Shown here piece after piece: positions 1 through 11,648 of a stretch of 64,000 nucleotides of DNA. The translations under genes and the position numbers were made by a program. The DNA is taken from the NCBI GenBank assembly GCA_037157565.1, contig JAZHRO010000050.1, forward strand, positions 44,526,001 through 44,590,000. The letters run 5' to 3'. Source of the stretch: Thalassia testudinum (taxonomy: Eukaryota > Streptophyta > Magnoliopsida > Alismatales > Hydrocharitaceae). Positions within the stretch are counted from its first letter, which is position 1; each line of letters starts with the position of its first letter. A model generated the notes under the pieces. That model saw nothing but the letters and a program-made list of their open reading frames with translations, was not told the DNA's origin and ran no database searches.

Positions 1-1220
1 ATGTATAAAAGTAGAATCAGGGTTCGAGTAGGCAAAATTCATTGATTGCTTTAGAAAATCTCAACCTCAAGACCTAATTACAAAATCTCAACAGTGCCTA
101 GGAGCTTGGCAGAATGCAGACCGTCCAAGCCCTTGCCTTATTTGAGAAGAGAAGATTAAAAAAAAATATTGTTTTTCTTCTTTTCTAATTCCTTTTGTAC
201 TTTTGGAGTTTTAGAGTTCCGAGATAACTTTTTATGGCTACCCGACCCACCTAAGACTCGAAAAGGACTCTAAGTGCTAAGCATCTTGTGAAAATAGTGA
301 AGAACTCACTAGACGGCTGTTAAAATGGACTTCGGGTTTCTACGACCCTAGGTGACCTTACCTAGAGGTTTATCTTTTCAATCGGTAGCTTTCTCCCTAC
401 CTTTTTTTATGGGGTCAACACAAGGGTGAACCCAGTGTATATCTCCCCGATTTATTCTACTTCCCCACTTCTTCCCTAAGTGTTTTGGGAATTATTATGC
501 TTTTTTTTTTGTGAGTTGTCTTCTAGACAACCGGTCGTTGAGCTGTTACCACCGACAACTTGCTAGCCATACTCGTGCGATGATGTATTATTTTATTTAT
601 TTTTTGTTTTCTCCTTTTTCTATTTTTTTCTATATTTTCTATTTTTTTTTTTTAAGTAGGTGGCTTTCCTGATCTAAGATTTACCTAAAGGCAGTACAAT
701 GAAAATGGTCTTGTGGCTGGGCTCTGGACAACTGGCCGATGAGTTGTTACCACCGACAACTTGCCAGCCATACCATCTAAGTCGGTCCATTCGCTACCCA
801 ATTCCATAAAAACCGTTGGAAAGTGAGTCAGTGCGAATAGTGTGTAGATTCTTAGCCTTAAAATCCCCCCAAATCAGAGGGCGAGTTGATAAGTCATATA
901 CTTATCATCCCAATTTATTTACCAAATTAAAATGAATTTGGATTGGCGAGGACTTGAGACTAAGTCCACGTTCGAGTGGACACCCGGGCTAATTAAGTCC
1001 GAAGACCTGAAGAGTCTAAGTGTTCAGGTCTAAAAGTATCAATTCCTAAAGTTTGCAATTCCTAATGCCTAAGTTCTCGTCTCCTAATTCTAAATTTTAT
1101 TTTTATTTTATTTTATTATTTTTTTTGTCTTTTTGAATTTTCAATTTTTCTCTCTCTTTTTTAAAAGAATCAAATAACAGGAAATTACTATTACAGCTGA
1201 CAAAAAGGTTATAAAATATG
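1..1220 (-). other. 3' noncoding tail of Element I
   Basis: Lies between the internal polypurine box and the expected 3' LTR. No credible ORF. It contains a duplicated stem-loop (526-570 and 727-771) and T/A-rich low-complexity runs near 500-515, 590-655 and 1095-1170. An env-like gene, present here in some Athila relatives, is not seen. Confidence 0.6.
526..771. repeat. Duplicated 45-bp stem-loop motif
   Basis: Two direct copies, 526-570 and 727-771, share about 85% of bases. The second folds with arms CTGGC (732-736) with GCCAG (763-767), and AGTTGT (742-747) with ACAACT (756-761), around an 8-nt loop. The first copy keeps the loop but has mismatches in both stems. It lies in the 3' untranslated part of Element I; function unknown. 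Confidence 0.6.
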
Positions 1221-1260
1221 TCCACCCCCCATGCTTAGCTATTGCAATGTCTTCATTGTG
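1221..1260 (-). promoter_or_regulatory. Internal polypurine box of Element I
   Basis: On the minus strand an A/T-rich box (1241-1260) is followed by AAGCATGGGGGGTGGA (1221-1237). The same pair occurs downstream of the coding region in Elements II (about 15920-15957), III (about 31690-31727) and IV (split at 46214-46234 and 49061-49090). It resembles the polypurine tract next to the 3' LTR but lies over 1 kb upstream of it. Confidence 0.6.
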
Positions 1261-1299
1261 AAAAATGAAAGATGCAAGAGAGTAGAAGTGGAAGAATAG

Positions 1300-2670
1300 C
1301 ACCTGGTTTCTCTGAGACTCTAGTCAGCTTGGAACAGTCTTTACATGTGCTGAGTTTAGTGCATTCAGCTGGGCGATGATCAGCCTGCGATGGTTAAGGT
1401 AAGGTAAGAGCAACCTTGTCCGAGATGGGTTCAGGGAGCACATGGTCAACAAAGGATTTGAGACGCTGTCCATTGACCTTGAAAATATTACCCGTCTTTG
1501 AGTCGGGGATTTCAACGGCCCCGTTAGGGAAAATCCACTCAATATGAATGGGTCGTCCCACTTAGACCTGAGTTTTCCTGGGAAAGGCTTCAATCAAGAA
1601 TCGAAAAGCCAGACCTTTTGGTTCGGCTCAAAGCTCTTACGTGAAATCATCTAGTCATGGAGAGCTTTGGTCCTTGCCTTATAAATTCTGGAGTTTGCAT
1701 AAGCATCATTACGAAACTCCTCCAACTCAGATAGTTGGAGTTTCCGGGTCTTCCCGGCCAACTCAAGGCCCACATTACATTTCCTGATGGCCCAAAATGC
1801 CCAGTGTTCAAGTTCTACGGGTAAGTGACATGCCTTACCAAACACCAGATGTAACAGAGACATACCGATAGGCATTTTGTATGCTATACGGTAGGCCCAG
1901 AGAGCATCATCTAGCTTTTGGGTCCATCCTTCCTATCAGGCCTAACAGTTTTCTACAAAATGTTCTTGATCTTTGGATTAGAGACCTCGGCCTGTCTGTT
2001 CATCTGAGGGTCACCCCGTATTTCCCCAGTAAATTCCAAAACTGGGCATGAGTGAAATGTGTGCCACCATCACTAATAATTGACCTAGGAACCCCGAACC
2101 GACTGAAGATATTTCTCTTTACAAAATCGATGACAACCTTGTGGTCATTGGTTCGAGTGGGAATTGCCTCAATCCACTTGGGCACGTAATCAATAGCGAC
2201 CAGAATATGCTGGTGTCCAAATGAAGGAGGGAAGGGTCCCATAAAGTCGATACCCCAAATGTTGAAAATTTTGAAAGAAAGAATTGGGTTCAAGGGCATC
2301 ATATCTCCCTTAGCCATGTTCCCAAGTATCTGGCATCGGGTGCATGACTTTGAGAATTCCTGGGCATCCTTAAATAATAATGCAAGATTTTTGCGGCCAT
2401 CTTTTTCCTAGAAAAGTGTCCACCACATGCAAATGTGTGACAAAACTCAAGTATGCGATGGAACTTGATTTTCGAGATGCATCGACGAATAATCTGGTCT
2501 GCGCCAATGTGGTACAGCTCGGGATCATCCCAAAAATAATATTTGGCCTCATACACAAGTCTACCCCGTTGTTGTTTGGTCCAATCCTGGGGGATTTGAC
2601 CAACGGTCAAATAATTGACAATATCCACAAACCAGGGGGTTCGAATACCCGAGATTGTGAGGATAGTCTT
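1300..2670 (-). pseudogene. Integrase remnant of Element I
   Basis: Retroviral-type integrase that would insert the element's cDNA. The zinc-finger histidines (FCHTFACGGHF) fall within 2299-2628. A frameshift follows, then the catalytic core at 2000-2317 with the two Asp motifs GIDFMGPFP and IISDGGTHF. The segment expected to hold the catalytic Glu, near 1900-1990, is out of frame. The C-terminal part at 1651-1875 has the Athila/Tat-typical KACHLPVELEH. A shifted piece near 1560 carries the conserved PGKLRSKW motif. At least three frame changes make it non-functional. It follows RNase H in the same polyprotein order as Elements III and IV. Confidence 0.85.
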
Positions 2671-3100
2671 ATCCGGAAAAGGATCAGAGATTGGGAATCT
2701 GAATGAGGAGAATCAATTAGGATTCTCGAGAGGTGATCCGCCACTACATTTTGTGCCCCGACTTTATCCCTGATTTCAAGATCGAACTCTTGAAGCAATA
2801 GAATCCAGCAAATAAGCTGGGGTTTGGCATCCTTTTTTTCCAAGAGATGTTTCAAGGATGAGTGGTTGGTATAGATGATGACATGAGAACCTAACAGATA
2901 AGCCTTGAATTTTTATAAAGCAAAACTATGGCTAGCAATTCTTTTTTAGTAATGGTGTAGTTCCTCTAGGCCTCGTCTAGAGTCTTGCTAGCGTAGTAAA
3001 TCACAGAGGGCCTTTTCTCAATCTTTTAACCCAAGATAGCCCCGACGGCATAATCAGATGCGTCAGCCATAATCTCAAATGGGGTTGTCCAGACCAGTGG
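2671..3100 (-). pseudogene. RNase H remnant of Element I
   Basis: The RNase H domain removes RNA from the RNA-DNA hybrid during reverse transcription. The recognisable core near 2700-2910 holds the family text LLGSHVIIY, then [14 protein letters not shown] and VADHLSR. The usual TDH motif reads TNH, so the third catalytic Asp is Asn (GAC to AAC as inferred from family consensus). The upstream part (2910-3100) contains stop codons and frame changes. Non-functional. Confidence 0.8.
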
Positions 3101-4249
3101 TTACAATACCGAGGCAGAGGTGACTGTTGTTTTCAATAAATCAAATGCCTTACGGCATGATTCATCAAACTCGAATGGCTTGTCTTTGGTTAAAAGGTTA
3201 CTTAAGGGCTGAGCAACCTTCGAGAAATCCTTAATGAATCTTTTGTAAAGACCCACATGCCCAAGGAAAGAGCGGATCTGTTTTACAAATGTGGGTGGAG
3301 GAAGTTTAGAGATAGCATCCACCTTAGCTCTATCAACTTCAATACCCTAACTAGAGACCACATGACCCAGGACAATGCCTTCCTGAGTCATAAAGTGGCT
3401 CTTTTACCAGTTAAGGACCAACCGTGTTTTGATGAATCTCTAGAGGATGAATTCCAAGTTAGCTAGGAAAGACTTAAAAGAATCTTCGAAAATGGAGAAA
3501 TCATCCATGAACACCTTAAGACCTCCCACCATGTCAGAAAAGATGGCCAGCATGCACCTTTGAAAAGTTGCCAGTGCATTGCAAAGCTCGAATGTCATTC
3601 TACGGAATGCAAAGGTTCTGTAGGGACATGTGAAAGTTGTCTTTTCCTGGTCTTTGGGATGGATAGGGACTTGGTTATATCCTGGATAATCGTCCAGGAA
3701 GCAAAAATATTTTTGCCCAGCTAACCTTTTGAGGATTTGATCGATGAATGGCAAGGGAAATTGATCCTTTTTAGTGGCTATGTTCAGCTTCCTATAGTCA
3801 ATACAGACTCTCCAAGCAGAAGCTGAACGAGTGGTGAAAGTTTCCCCTTTCTCATTAGTCGTAATGGTTATCCCCGCCTTCTTGGGTACAATCTGAACGG
3901 GGCTAACCCACGAACTATCCGAGATTGGGTAAATAATCCTAGCATCGAGCCACTTGAGTATCTCCTTCTTGACCACTTCTCACATATTCGGGTTTAGTCT
4001 CCTTTGCATTTCACGAGAAGGGTAGGATCCATCTTCCATGAAAATACGATGATTACAATAAGATGGCTCGATCCCCCTAAGGTCGTGGATGGTCCAACCA
4101 ATTGCCTCCTTGTTGTTCTTAAGGACCTTAATTAACCTCGATTCCTTCTCCTTAGTCAAATTAGCACTAATAATCACAGGGAGTGTGTTTTCAGGTTCTA
4201 AGAACTCATATTTCAAATTTTTGGGCAATGGTTTTAATTCTAGCTGGGG
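3101..4249 (-). pseudogene. Reverse transcriptase domain of Element I
   Basis: RNA-directed DNA polymerase of the Ty3/gypsy type. Visible motifs in order: a primer-grip region (WVSPVQIVPKK), WRVCIDYRKLN, FCFLDDYPGYNQVP (the usual Gly after the first catalytic Asp is Asp), FRRMTFELCNALATFQRCM, and the catalytic FMDD box in VFMDDFSIF. The reading frame is continuous with protease except for one TGA at 3980-3982, where the homologues have Arg; a CGA to TGA transition explains it. A further stop falls near 3440. The thumb/connection part lies at 3101-3322 (FLGHVGLYKRFIKDFSKVAQPL). Confidence 0.88.
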
Positions 4250-5395
4250 TGGGTTTAGAATAGAAGGAAGGGAGGATGCTGATGAAGATTCATCAGGATG
4301 ATCTAGTGGAAGAGGCTGGGAATGAACAAAATCAACAACCTCTTCAGAATGTGGTAGGTCTACCATAGAGGGTTGTGGGTTGGGTTTGATAAAGCTAGTG
4401 GAATCCTCAAGTGCACTGATTGTCATACAAGTCTCAAGATCCTGATCCTCGAGCTCTTGAATGAATCCATAATCGTCAAATCCTCTTATCGCCTTAAAAA
4501 TATCCAGAGTTAATTTCTTATCCCCAAAGGCGATCTCCATACTACCGCTTTCATAGTATATGTTGGCCTTGGCGGTAGCTAGCAACGAACGCCCCAGAAT
4601 GATGGGCGTGTTCCTCAAATCATTAGGTACATCCATGTCAAGGATGAGGAAATCTACAGGAAAATAGAAATCCTTGACCTTGACAATTACATCCTCAATA
4701 ATGCCTCTCGGTGTGGTGACTGATCGGTTCGCTAATTGTAGTGTTATTGAGGTTGGCCTGAGTTCATCTAACCCAAACCTCTCATAAAGAGAAGTCAGGA
4801 TTAGGTTGATGGATGCACTTAGATCCAATAGTGCCCTATCAAAAGTGTATTCCCCAATAATGCATGATATCAAGGGAGCACTTGAATCTTTCTTCTTTTG
4901 AGGAAGGTGATGCAGGATAATAGAACTTGCTTGCTCAGAGAGAATAACCTTCCTCGGAGTGGGTTCTCTCGACTTACGCTTTTGGGTACACAGTTCATTT
5001 AAGAATTTAGCGTAAGCCGGGATATGCTTAATAGCATCGAGGAGTAGAATATTTATCTCTACACTCTTGAATAAATTCAGGAGTTCCTCATTGCTGTCTA
5101 TGGTTTTCTTCTTCCTAGTTTTAAATAGGGCCTCAGGGAACGGGATATGGGTGGTATTTTCAATTTCCGGTTCTTGGGCCTTATTGTCTTCTTCAACCTC
5201 CTCCTTCTCTTTCTCAAGCTCCCCAGGGTTTTGACTTCTAGAAGGTAATTCAGGGTTCTGGGTCTGCTTCCTACTTCTCAAGGTGACAGAGTTTGCAGAG
5301 GCATAAGGGTTTGGGTCTTGAGGTGGATTAGTGAAAATTGGAGGGCCTTGGTTGGTCATGTAACTAGAAGAAGATGAGGGACCCTGCTCAACCAC
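4250..5395 (-). pseudogene. Gag C-terminal and aspartic protease region of Element I
   Basis: An open frame over 3980-5395 codes for a Pro/Ser-rich linker, then a conserved block (KHIPAYAKFLNELC), then a retropepsin-like domain. The active-site segment reads LLDLSAS at about 4820-4840, where Elements III and IV have LDLGAS; the Gly next to the catalytic Asp is therefore Ser. The flap-side text FYFPVDFLILDMD and IILGRSLLATAKA is typical of Athila elements. The protease would process the gag-pol polyprotein. The frame runs into RT after one TGA. Of the coding segments in the window it is among the best preserved. Confidence 0.85.
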
Positions 5396-7014
5396 TTGAG
5401 CATGTGCGTGTGGGTCCCTTTGAATCCCATACCATTAGGCTCTATTGCCCTGATTTTGCACATTACGTGGGTTGGTTATGGGTTGAGATGGTAGGGATTC
5501 GGGTTGTCGGGTGTTAGCAATTAACCTAGATTGCAAGTTATCCAATGATGTCTTCATTTACTGCATAAGTTGAAGCATGGACCCTTGCATTTCCACCATC
5601 TGCCGGTTTAAATTAGCCTACCCTGTGGATTGTTAGGCATTCCAAGATGGCTGATTAACCAGTCTCGGGGGCAACTGGGTGTATACTTGACCCTGACCCA
5701 TAGATTTTTGAGATGCACAGTTGTTGGGTTGAGATTGGGTCTGTTGCCCCTGATTTTTCCAGGAGAAGTTAGGGTGGTTCCTCCATCCCGAGTTATAAGT
5801 GTTGGAATACGGGTTGGACCTAACATTCTCCTACATTGCATAAGCATCCTCATAAGACGAGGATGGAGAGAAGGAAGGATCAGAAAAACTGGGAACAAAG
5901 GCCCCCATTTTGGAACCCATAAGTTTCTGGGAAATCTTGGCTCACAGGTTGAGCTGAATCGAGTTGGTTCATGAATTCCCGCCCTGTGGGAGTTCATGAG
6001 GAATGGAATCCCGAATTCTAGAATTGAGTAGGTATAGAAGTGTTTCCTGAATTCCCAGACATCCATTCTTCCATTCTCTTAGCAACCAAGTCCATTTTAT
6101 CCAGTTTATTACAAATTAATTCCATGTCAAATGAATGAGAATCCTGGATCTCATTAGCACTTGACCTCGGTTGTTGGGACCATTTGAATGCATCCATGGA
6201 GGCGTGATTAATTGAGTTCTCGTTCATTTCCTCAAATAGGTCATATGCGCTATCTGCATCCCTGTTGAGGAAATTGCCTCCGTAAGAAGATCCACGTGAT
6301 TATAGAGTTGCTCAACCAACTCGTGATAGAAAATCTGCACGAGTTGCCATTTCAGCACCTCATGGTGTGGACACTTCCTCAAAAGTTCCTGGAATCGCTC
6401 CCAGGCACCATGAAACAGTTCCCTCGACTGCTGGGCGAAAGGGGTAATCGCCCGTCGCAAGGCATTGGTCCTTCCGATAGGGAAGAATTTATTCAAGAAA
6501 GCTGATTTAAGAGTAGCCCAATTTTCAATTGGCCTTCCTATAGTCTAGTACCAATGTGCGACCTTATTCCTGAGAGAGTGGGGGAAAAGCCTCATGATCA
6601 TTTACTCTTCAGTCACATTCCTTTCTCTGGTGGTCTGAACCAAAGTGGTCAGATCCTCCAGATGCTAGAATGGGTTCTCCGAGCCAAGCCCATGGAAATG
6701 CTTAATCAAATTTAAGACTTGGGGCATGATTTCTATGTCTCCGGTGGGAATCATGATGCTGGGACATTCCCATTGTTTGAAGGATCATAAAAATCCTTCA
6801 AGGGCCAAGAGCCCTAACCATGCATACATTGGAATCATTGTTGCATCTGCTGCAATTCTTCCAACTACCTCTGAATCAGCTCCTACTGGTTCGGAGGCAG
6901 GGAAGGTGGTTGTTGATCAGCCATGGGATCTACTTGGCTATAGCTCAACCTCTACCTCCTAGAATGGTCTAAAGGTCCTTCCAATATAGGGTTCAATGAT
7001 CTCCTCCCAAGCAT
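5396..7014 (-). pseudogene. gag of Element I, degraded
   Basis: Codes for the capsid/nucleocapsid precursor that packages element RNA. The start ATG at 7014-7012 opens with MLGRRSL, matching MFGRRSL of Element III (25815) and MFGRR of Element IV (55046), so the start is well supported. Many nonsense codons follow. Better-preserved blocks are 6224-6496 (capsid-like, FFPIGRTNALRRAI and HGAWERFQELLRKCPHH) and 6018-6227. The Pro/Asn-rich C-terminus (about 5610-6000) is out of frame. Non-functional. Confidence 0.8.
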
Positions 7015-7518
7015 ACACTGGAAGAAAGTCAGAAGGACAGGGAAAAGAGGGAACCTTGCAGCACAACAATACAAGACTGTCCTTAGAAGGTGTAGTCTAA
7101 GGTCTATTGACTCTCAAAATCTGTCCTAAGATTATGGACGATTTACTCTATTTATGTCTAGGCAATCCAACCAATTAGAAGGAGGGACTGGGGAGAAGGT
7201 TCTTCCTTTGGCTTATGCCTTTGGTTCCTTGTGTACCCCCCTGCCGCGGTCGTTTGATGCTACTCCCCTAGCCAGACATCAGATTAACTAGTATAAGCAG
7301 GTTAATCCTGAATAATCACAGTCTGGATCCTGATGAGCAAATGATTCCTTAGGGCCAACTTCTAATTGATTTTAGTTAGGCTTGGGAAATTGGTGCTCTA
7401 GAATGTGATGGGCCCTTAATGGGTTGTGCCCTTAATGATTTGTTTGAAAACGTGTGAATGTGCACAACCAAGAGGTTTATAAGCAAGATTATCAATGATG
7501 AGGTGAGTTTTAGGGTTC
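7015..7518 (-). other. Element I leader, proximal part
   Basis: Noncoding sequence between gag and the nested solo LTR. On the minus strand 7182-7270 matches Element II's leader at about 13670-13752, including AAACGACCGCGGC and GTAAGCCAAAGGAAGAACCT. A packaging or dimerisation role is possible but only inferred. Confidence 0.6.
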
Positions 7519-8825
7519 TGATTGCATAGCAATCATAGGTCATAATTAACCTAAATTAGGCTAGGACTCAGCATAAGTTAGGGTAATTCATGCATGCATA
7601 AGCATTATCTGCATCTTTACTGCTTTCTTTTAGATATGTATAAAATAATGCTATAATGTGCTGATTAGGTGCATTATGTCAATTACAGGTAATAAGTTGG
7701 ATATGAAGCCAGATCTGAAGCTAGATCAGGAATAATGGGTGTTGCAGTAGAGTTGGAGCTGAAGACATAGATTAGATGTATTAGATAATAACGTAAGGGT
7801 GTCAAGGTTTGATATTCTATTAAGTAGGAATAAAGCAGTAAAATGTGAAGAGCTTAGGTCCATCCTAGCCCTAGGATAGCCTAGAGACTTCCCCAAGCCT
7901 TAGCCACCCTTAGATTAGGTCACCGCACCCTAAGAAACCTTAAAACCCTAATTCCAACCCTTATCTGGATATCTAGATGAATTATAGGGCATCCAGAGCC
8001 CTTAGCCAACTCCCGCACACCTTGAACCCACTTCTGCAGTGTTATTGGACGTCCAGACACTTGGTTAGATGTCCAATTTTTGCAGAATACCAAAGATAGA
8101 ACCTTGAATCCTTCCTAACTCTGATTGGATGTCCTGAACTTTTGATTTTTGAGTATAAGACATCTGACACTATTATTAGACGTCTGATACTTCTCTCCAA
8201 TTCCTGTTTTGAGATTCAAGCCTTGATCTTGGATCTCTAGGTCCCTAAACCCAATTCCAACCCCATAAGAACCTAAATTAAGGTGCCCTAACCCTAGTAC
8301 ATCACCTCTAGACCTCTCTAAAGACCTAATTAGGTTCTCACTAAACCTAATTGACTTGGATCTTAGTCAATTCCATCAGCGTATTCAATTGGACTCATTG
8401 AGTCCAATTGAGCCCTGATCTCAGCACACACCATCCAATTGGACTCAGTGAGAGTCCAATTGACCTAGACCTAAATTAATGGAGTTGTTTTACTCAATTA
8501 AGTTTCGAAACACCCAATTAAACTTGTATTAAGTTTAATTGCACTTTACCTTAGTGAATTAGGGTTTATAACCCTAATTTGAGACATACCTTGACCTAAA
8601 CTAATCAACCTAGCCACCTAAGTTTCGACCCACACACACTCACACACACCATCCATACGAAAATACCTAGCCTAGAGTTCTCGAGAACTCTCTACCATGT
8701 GTGGTTGCCTTGGTTGCTAAAATTAGCAACCAAGAGCCATTCAATTTTTAGATCCACATTTGGTGGAACTAAAAACCACCATCCATCCTCTCTCTCTGAC
8801 TCTCCCACGAGCTCCCACCATAAAC

Positions 8826-8857
8826 CTCTCTAGAGAATTCCATAATTCTCTAGAGAG
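8826..8857. repeat. Perfect inverted repeat upstream of TATA, copy A1
   Basis: Arms CTCTCTAGAGAATT and AATTCTCTAGAGAG (14 bp each) with spacer CCAT, ending 13 bp before the TATA box. Identical in both LTRs of Element II. Confidence 0.85.
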
Positions 8858-8870
8858 CTTCCCTTAGGTC

Positions 8871-8878
8871 TATAAAAA
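8871..8878 (+). promoter_or_regulatory. TATA box of solo LTR A1
   Basis: TATAAAAA in the same place as in the Element II LTRs; marks the U3 promoter of family A. Confidence 0.7.
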
Positions 8879-9675
8879 GACCTAAGGGGTGGCCATTTGC
8901 ACCCATCCCATTCTTGCCACTCATCCATCTAGGTTAGCTACATCTCCACCTCCACTCTATCTCCATGAGGGGCACCACCATGGAAGCCACCATCTCCATG
9001 CCAGAATGCTAGATCATCTCTCCAACCTCTCTCTAAGGGCCAGCCTAAGCACCATTGGCCGCCCCTCCTTCTCCTCTCAACCACTCAAAGGCCATTGGAG
9101 CCCACCTCCGAATGCTCTTCTTTTCTGCTAGATTAGTAACTTATCTCTTCATAGTTTTACTGCTTTCATTTACTGCTTAGTAGTGTAGCTCTTATTCTCC
9201 CCCAATGATGCATGCAAAATCCCCCCATAGATTCCTGTATGTGATCATTTTCTGTTAGCTAGATTTATATTTTCAAGCTTTCCTTATAAGCTTTCCCCTA
9301 CATTCCATGTTGCAAACACCTTCCTGAATGAATGAATGAAAGAAATATTTCTTTTATATATATATCTCTATGTTGAAAATCACCATGAGCTTATTGATTG
9401 TAAAATGTTTTGTTTGATTAAAGTTGCCTGCTTTTCATTATCATCTATTGCAACTAAGCATGTCGTGTTTAAATACGTAATAACCATAAACCGCCATGCG
9501 ACTATAAACAAGTAGGGCAAAAAGATCGATTTTAGATTTGAACAAACGCCTCCCAGAGACGAACGACCGGGACTCAAGTCTCGTTATCTTTTTATAAATA
9601 TTTTGTTTGATCGTATTGCGTACTATACTATGATGCTTTTCCTATCAAAACACACTTTACGATCTAAACAGGTTC

Positions 9676-10235
9676 TAATCTTGCTTAATAGCATTTAGGA
9701 TTCAAATATTAGGTGTTTTCAGCCAAGTTTTGTGTGGAAAACCAAGTTTGTCTTTGAAAGCACGTGTTCAAGTATTTTCCTTTAGAATTTAAGAAAAATA
9801 TGGAGTGCCTGGCTTGACCTAATTATTGAATCCTATGGGGTAGCTAGAAAATGAACCTCTTTTAGATTAGGTGGTGTGACCCAAACAATTCAAATAATTG
9901 GCTCAAATGCACCATCGATTAAGGCACACAAAAAGGTGGTTAACCTAATATGATTTCTACTCTTTTATGTGTTGAATTTGTGTATCAGGTCCATAGGTTA
10001 GAAGCCTGTTTGAGTAGATGAAAATCAAGTCCGATTATGTGCCTCAAATGTGGGTGTATAGAGTGTGTATATTGATTCATCCCATAGAAGGTATCTCTTT
10101 TTTTTTTTTTAAATGCGGAGGTGAGGTGGATGAAGGTGGTCAACAAGACAAACAATTCTTTCCTAGAGTTTATGCAAACACCTAGGTAGATTAGGTCTTG
10201 GTTATTAGTGTGGCAAAATAAACTAATGGGGGGGG
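9676..10235 (-). other. Element I leader, middle part
   Basis: Noncoding leader between the solo LTR and Element II. Contains a poly-T run near 10098 and ends in eight G residues (10228-10235), the last five forming Element II's target-site duplication. No ORF or other feature seen. Confidence 0.55.
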
Positions 10236-10415
10236 TGATTGCGCAGCAACATTAGGTCTTAATTGACCTAAATTAAGCTAAGACTTAGCATAAGTTAGGT
10301 TTATTCATGCATGCATGCGCATTATCTGCATCTTTACTGCTTTCCTTTAGCTTTGCATAAAATAATATTATAATGTGCTGATTAAGTATATTATGTCGAT
10401 TGCAGGCAATAAGCA

Positions 10416-10458
10416 GATCTGGAGCTGGATCTGGAGCAGGATCTGAAGCTGGATCTGA
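10416..10458 (+). repeat. 12-bp tandem repeat in the LTR
   Basis: About 3.5 units of GATCTGGAGCTG, with GATCTGGAGCAG and GATCTGAAGCTG as variants. The 3' LTR keeps the array at 17889-17930; solo A1 has a decayed version near 7700. Confidence 0.8.
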
Positions 10459-11124
10459 AATAACGGGAGTTGTGGCAGAGCTGGAGCAGAAGGCCTAGTT
10501 TAGATGTAGGAATAATAATGTAAGGGGTTTAAAGGTTTTCTATTCTATTAAGTAGAAATAAAGCAGTAAAATGTGAAGAGCATAGGTCCATCTTAGCCCT
10601 AGGATAGCCTAGAGACTTCCCCAAGCCTTAGCCACCCTTAGATTAGGTCACAACACCCTAGGAAGCCCTAAAACCCTAGTTCCAACCCTTCTCTGGACGT
10701 CCAGATAAGTTTTAAGACGTCCAGGACCCTTAGCCAACTCCCGCACACTTCAAACCCACTTCTGCAATGTTATTGGACGTCCAGACACTTTGTCAGACAT
10801 CTAATTTCTGCAGAATACCCAAAACAGAACCTGAAATCCCTCCTGACTCTGATTGGACATCCAGACAACAAGTCTGGACTTCTGATTTTTTAGTATAAGA
10901 CGTCTGATTATATAATTAGACGTCAGATACTGTTCTCCAATTCCTATTTTGAGATTTAAGCCTTGATCTTGGATCTCTATGTCCCTAAACCCAATTCCAA
11001 CCCCATAGGAACCTAAATGAAGGTGCCCTAACCCTAGTACATCACCTCTAGACCTCCATAAGGACCTAATTAGGTCCTCACTAAACCTAATTGACTTGGA
11101 TCTTAGTCAATTCCATCAGCCTAT

Positions 11125-11282
11125 TCAATTGGACTCATTGAGTCCAATTGAGCCCTGATCTCAGCACACACTGTCCAATTCGACTCAGTGAGAGTCCTAT
11201 TGACCTAGACCTGACTTAATTGAGTTGTTTTACTCTCAATTAAGTTTCCACACGCCCAATTAAACTTGTATTAAGTTTAATT
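11125..11282. repeat. Run of stem-loops in U3 of family A
   Basis: Perfect inverted repeats: 12-bp arms at 11125-11136/11140-11151 (TCAATTGGACTC, 3-nt loop); 10-bp arms at 11215-11224/11235-11244 (CTTAATTGAG); 10-bp arms at 11258-11267/11273-11282 (AATTAAACTT). A further CAATTGGACTC hairpin near 11176 is mutated here but intact in solo A1 near 8434. Confidence 0.8.
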
Positions 11283-11595
11283 TCACTTTACCTTAGTGAA
11301 TTAGGGTTTATAACCCTAATTTGAGACCTACCTTGACCTAAACCCACTAGAAGCAAACCTAATCAACCTAGCCACCTAAGTTTCGACCCACACACACCCA
11401 CACACACCCACACACACCATCCACACAAAAATATCTAGGCTAGAGTTCTCTAGAACTCTCTACCATGTGTGGTTGCCTTGGTTGCCAAAAATAGCAACCA
11501 AGAGCCATTCAATTTTTAGATTCAAATTTGGTGGATCTAAAAACTACCATCCACCCTCTCTCTCTCTCACTCTCCCACGAGCTCCCACCATAGGC

Positions 11596-11627
11596 CTCTC
11601 TAGAGAATTCCATAATTCTCTAGAGAG
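11596..11627. repeat. Perfect inverted repeat upstream of TATA, 5' LTR
   Basis: 14-bp arms CTCTCTAGAGAATT / AATTCTCTAGAGAG, spacer CCAT, 13 bp before the TATA box at 11641. Same in all three copies of this LTR region. Confidence 0.85.
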
Positions 11628-11640
11628 CTTCCATTGGATC

Positions 11641-11648
11641 TATAAAAA
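11641..11648 (+). promoter_or_regulatory. TATA box, 5' LTR of Element II
   Basis: TATAAAAA at the U3/R side of the LTR; would drive full-length element RNA. Confidence 0.72.

Larger units (their letters stand above)
7519..9670 (+). mobile_element. Solo LTR, family A (copy A1)
   Basis: A 2152-bp LTR starting TGATTGCATAGC and ending CTAAACA. It is flanked by a perfect TSD, GGTTC, at 7514-7518 and 9671-9675. It aligns along its length with both LTRs of Element II, with older divergence. There is no PBS or polypurine tract beside it, so it is a recombination product. It sits in Element I's leader. It carries a TATA box (8871), a stem-loop just upstream of that, and a TA-repeat near 9355. Confidence 0.93.
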
